Assembly (NCBI GenBank): GCA_016946835.1
Contig: JACVTC010000074.1
Location: forward strand, 682,501-695,000
Reading direction: 5' to 3'
Length of the DNA stretch: 12,500 bases
Source: Neocallimastix lanati (nom. inval.)
Taxonomy: Eukaryota; Neocallimastigomycota; Neocallimastigomycetes; Neocallimastigales; Neocallimastigaceae
The position numbers were made by a program, and so were the translations under genes. Below, one piece after another: positions 6,955 through 12,500 of the stretch (positions are counted from its first letter, which is position 1; the number at the start of each line of letters is the position of its first letter). The notes below the pieces were generated by a model that had not been told where the DNA came from, made no database searches, and worked only from the letters and a program-made list of their open reading frames with translations.

Positions 6955-7725
6955 TTAAGATAAGACTTCGTCCCCTGAAGTCTGATTATACCAAGTATAA
7001 TAATGAACAAGATTTTTCTGGTGTACATTTCTGTCAGCTATTTCACCAGTATAAATATCACAAATACAAGCGGTATTATAATTCATTTGAACAATTCTAA
7101 AAGGACCAGTGTAAAAGGGGTCTAACTTTCTTCTTGAGAAATTTCTAACTAAAACTAAGTCCCCTGGTTCAAAAACAGTATTCATAGATTTTTGTTGTTT
7201 TCTTCTATTTTCCCATAATTTATTAGCATTATCAATATTAGCAGTGGCTTCCATAATCCATTTATGATGAGTTGTAAATTTTCTAATTAAATATTCATCA
7301 AAGGTTTCATTTATATTTCTATCATTATATGCAATTGTTAATTCGAATGGTTGTAGATCAGTTCTACCATATAAGAGTTCAAAACTAGAAAATTTTGTAA
7401 CTTCACTTTTGCAAGTTCTTAAGGCCCATAAAGCAACTGGAAGAATTTCATCCCAATTCTTTTCTGTTCCTCCAAGTAGTCTAATATATTTTATAATTTC
7501 TCTATTTCTATTTTCAACTTGGCCATTACTTTCAGGATGGTAAGTACTGATGTAATGAACATAAACATTATATAAATCTAAAAATCCTTTTGTAGCATTG
7601 GAAGTAAATTGCGGACCATTATCAGTGATTAAAATTTCAGGAATGCCATGTCGAGAAAATACATTAGTAAGAAACTTAATAACGTCTTTAGATTCAATTG
7701 TAGGAAATGGTTCGGTTCTACCCAT
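6955..7725 (-). CDS. pol: integrase C-terminal part, frame-shifted from the main pol frame
   Basis: This 256-residue frame continues the integrase core broken at the end of the 7629-12242 frame. It carries the second catalytic Asp (D35, in ITDNGPQF) and the catalytic Glu (E71, in YHPESNGQVEN), with exactly 35 residues between them as in DD35E integrases. It then has the WALRT helix region (99-103) and the GPY/F-type module (GDLVLVRNF at 188-196; GPFRIV at 207-212), and ends soon after with no chromodomain. The ATG at 7725 lies inside the core upstream of the break and is probably not a real start. The true junction is at about 7713-7716, where one base appears to be missing relative to the family reading. 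Counting across it leaves about 58 residues between the first and second Asp, as expected. Confidence 0.88.
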   Translation of the reverse strand: MGRTEPFPTIESKDVIKFLTNVFSRHGIPEILITDNGPQFTSNATKGFLDLYNVYVHYISTYHPESNGQVENRNREIIKYIRLLGGTEKNWDEILPVALWALRTCKSEVTKFSSFELLYGRTDLQPFELTIAYNDRNINETFDEYLIRKFTTHHKWIMEATANIDNANKLWENRRKQQKSMNTVFEPGDLVLVRNFSRRKLDPFYTGPFRIVQMNYNTACICDIYTGEIADRNVHQKNLVHYYTWYNQTSGDEVLS

Positions 7726-10700
7726 TTTGTAAAATAATCAACTAAAACAATTATGTATTTATTATTTGATTTAGTGATAGGTAAGGGTCCTATAATGTCT
7801 AAACCAACTCGAGTAAAGGGTAAACCTGGTTTAGTAGCAAATGATTCAGTACCTCTATTAATTGGTTGTGGTCTGTTCATTTGACAATCATGGCAAGTTT
7901 TAACAAGTAATTCTACATCTTTGGACATGTTTTCCCAATAATATTTCCTTTTAAGTCTATCGTATGTTTTATAATAGCCTTCATGTCCAACACTATACGC
8001 AGCTAATAATAGTTCTATTTTCTCTTCTTTGTTTTCGACAAATTTACGAATATTTTCTCCGTCTTTAAAATATTTAATATTATCTATAATAATTATTTTC
8101 TTTTTCAAATATTCTTTAATAGCAATACTATTATTTAATTCTTCAACTTCAGTATTATTACTGTCATCATTAGTTGTAACAAAAATTATTTCATTTTCAT
8201 TAAAATTTTTTTCAATAGAATCTTTATTTAAAATATAATAATTTTCCAAATTATTATTATCTTTACTTTTATTTAAATTAATATTATTTTCATTATAGTT
8301 ATCATTAATTTTAGAATTACATATATTAAGATTTTTATTATAAGAATTTTCAGAAATATTAATTAAAGGATTTTTATCAAAATTATTTTCATAAAAATTT
8401 TTAATACAATTTTTATTAATATTGTTATAATTAAGTTTTTCAGAAAAATTTTTAATATTATTTTGATTATGGTTACAAAATTCCTTTGAAAAATTTTTAA
8501 TATCGTTACTACTATTATTACAATTATTATCAAAATTTTCTAAATAAAAATTTTTGTCATTATTATTATTATTAAATTTTTCATAGTAACTATTAACACT
8601 GGAATTATTATTTAAATTTTTAAAATTATAATTATTATTATTATTATTATTATTTAATTTACTTAAAGAATTAATTATATTATTATCTAAATTATTTTTA
8701 TTAAAATTAACGTAAATATTTTCTTCAGAAATATTATTTAAAGGATAATCATTTTTATTTGTATTATTCATTTTATTTATATTTTCAATGGAATCGTAAT
8801 TAATATTTTCATTATTATTCAAATGAATAAACAAAGTATTATTTTTAATTTCTTTATTAATATTTTTAGAGTCAGGAATTAATCGAGAAAGTGCATAGGC
8901 AATAACATTTTTCTTTCCTTGTTCATATTTAACTACAATTTTTAACATACTAATGGTTATAACCCATCTAGCTTGACGAGCATTATTTGGTTCTTTATTA
9001 TTAAATAAGCCTATTAAAGATTTATGATCAGTATATAAAATAGTATCATATTTATTACCACTAAAATATGGTTTAAATTTTAAACAACAATAATAAGCAG
9101 CTGTGCCTTCTAAATCAGTAATACTATAATTTATTTCAGTAGGTTTTAAAGATCTACTAATGTATTGAATTGGATGTTCGATGTTATCTTTATCTTTCTG
9201 CATTAATACACCACCTATTCCATCTAATGAAGCATCCGTTCTAATTAAAAATTGTTTATCATAATCTGGATATTTAAGAATAGGAGCTTCAATAAGTTTT
9301 TCCTTAAGAATTTTAAATCTTTCTTCAGTTATATCATCCCAGATATATTTTATATTTTTCTTTAATAGTTTAAATAATGGTTGAGCAATTATAGCAAAAT
9401 CTTTAATAAATTTTCTATAATATCCAATTGCACCTAAGAAAGATCTTAATTGAGTAATATTTTTAGGTGATTCCCATTTGGATATTACATCTACCTTTTT
9501 GGGTACTGGCTTTATACCTTCTGTGGATAAAATATGGCCTAATACTTCAACTTCTTGTTTAATAAAATGGCATTTTGATAAATTAGCCTTTAGACAATTT
9601 TCTTTAATAATATCAAAAACTTTTTGTAGATCCAATATGTGTTGTTCTAAGGTATCAGAAAATATTACTAAATCATCCATATAAATGAACATACATTTAC
9701 CAATTAAAGGCAAGAATATTCTGTTCATTTCACGTTGGAAAGTTGCAGGAGCATTACAAAGTCCGAATGGCATAACTTTGTAATTATAATTTCCAAACAT
9801 TGTTGTAAAGCAAGTTTTATCTCTGTCTTCTTTTGCCATAGGAATCTGATGGAAACCAGAAAATAAGTCAAGCGTGGTTAAGTACTTAACTTTATTGCCT
9901 ATAGAAAATAATATTTCTTCTATATAAGGTAAAGGATATGCGTCTTTAATAGTAATATCATTTAGTTTTCTATAATCCACTATCATTCTCCATTTACCAT
10001 TCTTTTTAGGAACGAGAATAACTGGGAACGACCATGATGATTTTGAAGGTTCTATCAATCCATTTCTTAATAATTTACTTATTTCTTCTCTTAGTATACT
10101 CATTTGCTTCTTATTTGCTACTCGATACATTCTTTGTTTAATTGGCATTCGACCACTTATGATTTTTATTTTATGACTTAGTAATTTCGATTTACCTAAA
10201 TCATATGTATCAAGTGCCAATACATTTATATTATTTAATAATAAAAACTTTAGTTTGTTTCTAATTTTTGTTGGTGCTTTCGCCGCAATTTCATGAATAG
10301 TTATTTCCTTTACATTTTTAAAATTCTTAACAGTATTTTCAATAGAAATATCAATATTTTTGATTACACTGTTTTCATAATTCTTTTTATTATTAATTTC
10401 ATTTATTTTTGTTAATAAAGAATAATTATTTTGTAAAGAATTTTTATTATCTTTTTTGTTACCACTTATAACGAAATCATTAATATCTTTAACATGATGA
10501 TTAATTTCGAAAGAATTTTTATTATTAACATCTTCATTAAAAATTGTGGAAAAATTTTTATCACTAATAGTATTATCAACATCTTTAGAAACTATATTAT
10601 CATTATTATCATTACAAAAATTTTCAGAAGGTTTATCAGTATTAATATTATTTTTATTAAGGTTTTCAGAAAGATTATTAATATTATTTTTATTAAGGTT

Positions 10701-12242
10701 TTCAGAAAGATTATTAATATTATTTTTATTAAAAATTTCAGAAAAATTATTAATATTATTTTTATTTCCAAAAATATTATAAGGATTATTAGTATTATTA
10801 ATGCTATTTAAGTTTTCATAAATATTATTAATATTATCTAAATCTTTAGAAATATTATCAGTATTATTAACATCATATAAATTTTTAGAGAAATTATTAA
10901 TATTATTTTTATTATTAAAATTTTCAGAAGAACAATTTTTATTATTAATACTATTCGAATTATTGATATTATTTTTATTAATAGGTTTTTCAAAAATATT
11001 ATTAATTCTATTATTAAAAATTTTATTTGAAAAATTTTTATTATTAAAATTTTCGATATTATTATTATTATCGATATTAATTTCACATGGATTATCATGA
11101 TTATTTATAGTATTAAAATTTTTGTTGGTATTATTATTATTAATATCTTTATTAGAAGAACAATTATTATTATAAATTTTAGAAATTTTATCATTATTAA
11201 TTTTACATCCAAATACATTCTTTAAATAATTATCATTATTATTTATATTGCAAAAATTATTTCCATCTTTATCATTATGATTTCCAAAGGAATTATCAAT
11301 ATCATTATTATCATTATTTTCTTCATATAAAATTTGAATATATTTATCTTCGGTGGTTAATAAATAATCAACTAGCACATCTTTATTCAATTCTTCTTCG
11401 AATTCATCTTTAATATCATCTTCTTCATCTTCTATTTCCGTCACACTTTCAAAACTTCCTATCTTTCGTATCTCATCTGTTTTTTGATACAAGGTGTGAT
11501 CAGAGAAGTCCATAATAATCTTCATTCTAGCTAGCGCATCCACACCAATTAATACTTGGAAAACATCATTTTTTTCAACCAATCTAAAGATTTCCTTAGA
11601 AGTAATATTTCCAATTGTTATTTCTATTTCATATAATTTTGAGACGAGCGTGGTATTAGTACAAGCTTGATATAAAGTTTCTTTAATAGCAGAAATTGGT
11701 TTAAATGGAATTTTATTATTTATCATGAAGGTTTTGGTGATCATATTAATAGAAGAACAGGAATCTAAATATACTGTAGTTTCTACGTTTTCTACCTTAC
11801 ATTTTGTTTTTACAATCTTATCTTTCTTAATTGTTGATAAGATTGTTTCTTCATCTTCAATAATTGTTGTAAACTTTAAGGCTTTAGATAATTCAGTTCT
11901 CAATTTAGGATTGATATTGAGCAACTGTCCGATGGTAATATTAGCGAACTTATTTCCAATATCGTCCACTATATTATAATTATCTTGATTTCCTGTTATT
12001 TTTAATTTTTTTGTAATATTTTCCTTATTGGATTTTTCTACCTTTTTTTCACTTGGAAGTTGTATTTCTTTAGCTAATTCTTTTATTTCTTTTGCTCTTT
12101 CTTTCTTGTTTCTTCTTTTTGCTTCTTCAATTGAGGGTTCATTTATAAAAGATGGATCAAGATGATTTAACGCTTCTGTTTCTTTTTGATTTTCATTTCC
12201 TTTATTATTACTATTAGTTTCACTTTCTGGTTCCATTTCCAT
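7629..12242 (-). CDS. pol: Ty3/gypsy pol polyprotein: protease, RT, RNase H, integrase N-terminal part
   Basis: This uninterrupted 1,537-residue frame shows, in order: a basic/acidic N-terminus; a TIGQLLNINPKLR segment (103-115) of the kind found before fungal gypsy proteases; an aspartic protease (LDSCSS at 159-164; LIGVDAL at 231-237); an Asn-rich linker (about 305-610); reverse transcriptase (D792 in TTLDLFSG; YMDD 854-857; LGHILS 901-906); RNase H (D1003, E1045, D1072); a second Asn-rich linker (about 1121-1370); the integrase zinc region (H1420, C1450, C1453); and the start of the integrase core (D1482 in GLDIIGPLP). After W1507-V-E the frame becomes spurious until its stop. Odd residues are Cys162 for the protease Gly, Tyr1116 for the last RNase H Asp, and Tyr1416 for the first zinc His. 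ATG 12242 is the first Met available, but the frame is open further upstream. Confidence 0.93.
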   Translation of the reverse strand: MEMEPESETNSNNKGNENQKETEALNHLDPSFINEPSIEEAKRRNKKERAKEIKELAKEIQLPSEKKVEKSNKENITKKLKITGNQDNYNIVDDIGNKFANITIGQLLNINPKLRTELSKALKFTTIIEDEETILSTIKKDKIVKTKCKVENVETTVYLDSCSSINMITKTFMINNKIPFKPISAIKETLYQACTNTTLVSKLYEIEITIGNITSKEIFRLVEKNDVFQVLIGVDALARMKIIMDFSDHTLYQKTDEIRKIGSFESVTEIEDEEDDIKDEFEEELNKDVLVDYLLTTEDKYIQILYEENNDNNDIDNSFGNHNDKDGNNFCNINNNDNYLKNVFGCKINNDKISKIYNNNCSSNKDINNNNTNKNFNTINNHDNPCEINIDNNNNIENFNNKNFSNKIFNNRINNIFEKPINKNNINNSNSINNKNCSSENFNNKNNINNFSKNLYDVNNTDNISKDLDNINNIYENLNSINNTNNPYNIFGNKNNINNFSEIFNKNNINNLSENLNKNNINNLSENLNKNNINTDKPSENFCNDNNDNIVSKDVDNTISDKNFSTIFNEDVNNKNSFEINHHVKDINDFVISGNKKDNKNSLQNNYSLLTKINEINNKKNYENSVIKNIDISIENTVKNFKNVKEITIHEIAAKAPTKIRNKLKFLLLNNINVLALDTYDLGKSKLLSHKIKIISGRMPIKQRMYRVANKKQMSILREEISKLLRNGLIEPSKSSWSFPVILVPKKNGKWRMIVDYRKLNDITIKDAYPLPYIEEILFSIGNKVKYLTTLDLFSGFHQIPMAKEDRDKTCFTTMFGNYNYKVMPFGLCNAPATFQREMNRIFLPLIGKCMFIYMDDLVIFSDTLEQHILDLQKVFDIIKENCLKANLSKCHFIKQEVEVLGHILSTEGIKPVPKKVDVISKWESPKNITQLRSFLGAIGYYRKFIKDFAIIAQPLFKLLKKNIKYIWDDITEERFKILKEKLIEAPILKYPDYDKQFLIRTDASLDGIGGVLMQKDKDNIEHPIQYISRSLKPTEINYSITDLEGTAAYYCCLKFKPYFSGNKYDTILYTDHKSLIGLFNNKEPNNARQARWVITISMLKIVVKYEQGKKNVIAYALSRLIPDSKNINKEIKNNTLFIHLNNNENINYDSIENINKMNNTNKNDYPLNNISEENIYVNFNKNNLDNNIINSLSKLNNNNNNNNYNFKNLNNNSSVNSYYEKFNNNNNDKNFYLENFDNNCNNSSNDIKNFSKEFCNHNQNNIKNFSEKLNYNNINKNCIKNFYENNFDKNPLINISENSYNKNLNICNSKINDNYNENNINLNKSKDNNNLENYYILNKDSIEKNFNENEIIFVTTNDDSNNTEVEELNNSIAIKEYLKKKIIIIDNIKYFKDGENIRKFVENKEEKIELLLAAYSVGHEGYYKTYDRLKRKYYWENMSKDVELLVKTCHDCQMNRPQPINRGTESFATKPGLPFTRVGLDIIGPLPITKSNNKYIIVLVDYFTKWVEPNHFLQLNLKTLLSFLLMYFLDMAFLKF
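7713..7716 (-). other. frameshift point within the integrase core
   Basis: Homology to gypsy integrases follows one frame through DYFTKWVE and the other from EPFPTIES onward. The switch falls within four bases and corresponds to a missing base on the minus strand. No canonical X-XXY-YYZ slippery heptamer in the zero frame and no obvious stem-loop follow, so a deletion is more likely than programmed slippage. Confidence 0.8.
8132..8879 (-). repeat. Asn-rich low-complexity linker between RNase H and integrase (coding)
   Basis: Residues about 1122-1370 of the pol frame are dominated by Asn with Lys, Ile, Phe, Ser and Glu, and include eight Asn in a row encoded by an ATT/AAT triplet run (about 8631-8654). 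Phrases such as KNFSEKL and KNFSKEF recur. Typical gypsy elements have only a short linker here. The frame is kept open throughout. Confidence 0.88.
10413..11330 (-). repeat. Asn-rich low-complexity linker between protease and RT (coding)
   Basis: Residues about 305-610 of the pol frame are Asn-rich, near half Asn in the densest stretches, with recurring ENFNNKNF, SENLNKNN and INNF phrases. This is the same vocabulary as the linker between RNase H and integrase. No known domain is recognisable. The stretch is far longer than the usual protease-RT spacer. Confidence 0.88.
10638..10769 (-). repeat. 36-bp (12-residue) in-frame tandem repeat
   Basis: Within the first linker, residues 492-535 repeat the 12-residue unit NKNNINNLSENL about three and a half times, the first copy being more diverged (NKNNINNFSEIF). 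At the DNA level the adjacent central copies are nearly identical, so the expansion is recent. The period is a multiple of three, which preserves the frame. Confidence 0.9.
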
Positions 12243-12488
12243 TTGTTCCTGATTATTTGATGGAACTTTAATTGGTTGAGGATTTTCTTTTAAACTTTTC
12301 TTAGTTGCTTTCTTATATGGTTTATTTTCATTAGTTTTTCTACTTCTTCTTTCAGCTACAATGGCTATTTCTTTATTATCTTCTATATTCGAAGATTCTT
12401 TAGTTCCAGTAAGTGAATTAGTTAAAAGAGTTGTATTGGTTTGATTTATGGGAGTATTCCTTCTCCCATTTAAAAGTTTAAAGGTTGA
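12243..12488 (-). CDS. open in-frame extension upstream of the pol ATG, possible gag-pol junction remnant
   Basis: The pol frame remains open for 82 codons before its first Met, from just after a TAA at 12491-12489. The extension is hydrophilic and basic (for example AERRSRKTNENKPYKK) and contains no Met. It is not recognisable as capsid, and no zinc knuckle (CX2CX4HX4C) is seen. Its composition continues smoothly into the following N-terminal region, so it is probably translated in a functional relative. It may be the C-terminal part of gag, or pol reached by frameshift or readthrough from gag beyond 12500. The TAA itself could be a readthrough stop or a mutation. Confidence 0.45.
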
Positions 12489-12500
12489 TTATTGTTATTA

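Larger units (their letters stand above)
6176..12500 (-). mobile_element. Ty3/gypsy LTR retrotransposon, 5' part outside the window
   Basis: On the minus strand the domain order protease, reverse transcriptase, RNase H, integrase is diagnostic of Ty3/gypsy elements; copia elements carry integrase before reverse transcriptase. A polypurine tract and a TG start of the 3' LTR follow the pol stop. The 5' LTR, primer site and gag capsid/zinc knuckle are not visible and should lie beyond 12500. No chromodomain follows integrase. The left limit is uncertain: 6176 (TCTTACA) or 6475 (GGAACA) are the two candidate LTR ends. The copy carries an integrase frameshift and altered catalytic residues, so it is probably immobile. 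Confidence 0.9.

Noticed and set aside
7705-7735. Programmed -1 frameshift in integrase
   Set aside because: No canonical slippery heptamer in the zero frame, and recoding within an integrase core would be unusual; a deletion is the simpler explanation.
8029-8238. 69-residue + strand open frame
   Set aside because: Antisense shadow of the Asn-rich part of pol; composition is the reverse complement of the coding linker and has no independent features.
9478-9684. 68-residue + strand open frame
   Set aside because: Antisense to the well-supported reverse transcriptase region; no start context or homology signal.
10494-10811. Overlapping + strand frames of 105 and 78 residues rich in Ile, Phe and Leu
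   Set aside because: They are the reverse complement of the AAT-rich repeat coding the Asn linker, which automatically yields Ile/Phe/Leu-rich translations resembling membrane proteins.
10838-11098. 86-residue minus-strand frame rich in Ile
   Set aside because: Out-of-frame reading of the Asn-rich linker on the same strand.
11725-11979. 84-residue + strand open frame
   Set aside because: Antisense to the protease region of pol.

Overview
The window looks like a repeat-rich, gene-poor stretch of a very AT-rich eukaryotic nuclear genome. Non-coding DNA is almost entirely A and T, and poly-Asn (AAT/AAC) tracts sit inside an otherwise readable retrotransposon polyprotein. A spliced-looking terminal exon with a poly(A) signal and several LTR retroelements support a eukaryote. 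Base composition and element type fit early-diverging fungi such as arbuscular mycorrhizal or anaerobic gut fungi. That assignment is inference; an AT-rich protist cannot be excluded.

Layout. Positions 1-935: AT-rich DNA, a (TTTTA)9 microsatellite in a pyrimidine-rich tract, then what looks like the last exon of an unrecognised gene (844-935, +) with AATAAA at 969-974. Positions 936-2820: mostly featureless AT-rich DNA with a possible RRM-coding relic (1523-1600, -), several hairpins, and a degenerate relative (from 1970) of the solo LTR described below. Positions 2821-4058: a compact non-autonomous copia-like retroelement (TRIM type) with two 207-bp LTRs, a polypurine tract, a perfect AAATA target-site duplication, and a primer-binding site matching the 5' half of tRNA-Lys(CTT). 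Positions 4145-5728: two direct copies of a roughly 540-560-bp repeat. A 473-bp TG...CA element (4708-5180, CACTT duplication) is inserted at their junction. Positions 5784-6142: an almost G-free stretch on the + strand, including a 22-bp minisatellite.

Positions 6176/6475 to 12500 hold the 3' part of a Ty3/gypsy retrotransposon on the minus strand. In transcription order: an N-terminal region that enters the window open but is cut by an in-frame stop, an aspartic protease, an Asn-rich linker of about 300 residues, reverse transcriptase, RNase H, a second Asn-rich linker of about 250 residues, integrase (split by a one-base frameshift), a polypurine tract, and the start of the 3' LTR, which carries seven 54-bp tandem repeats. 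The 5' LTR, primer site and most or all of gag lie beyond 12500. Despite the long open frame the copy is probably dead: the integrase is frameshifted, and conserved residues of protease, RNase H and the integrase zinc finger are each altered by changes explicable as single bases.

The most unusual items are the half-tRNA-Lys priming site of the small copia-like element and the paired Asn-rich linkers that separate the enzymatic modules of the gypsy polyprotein.
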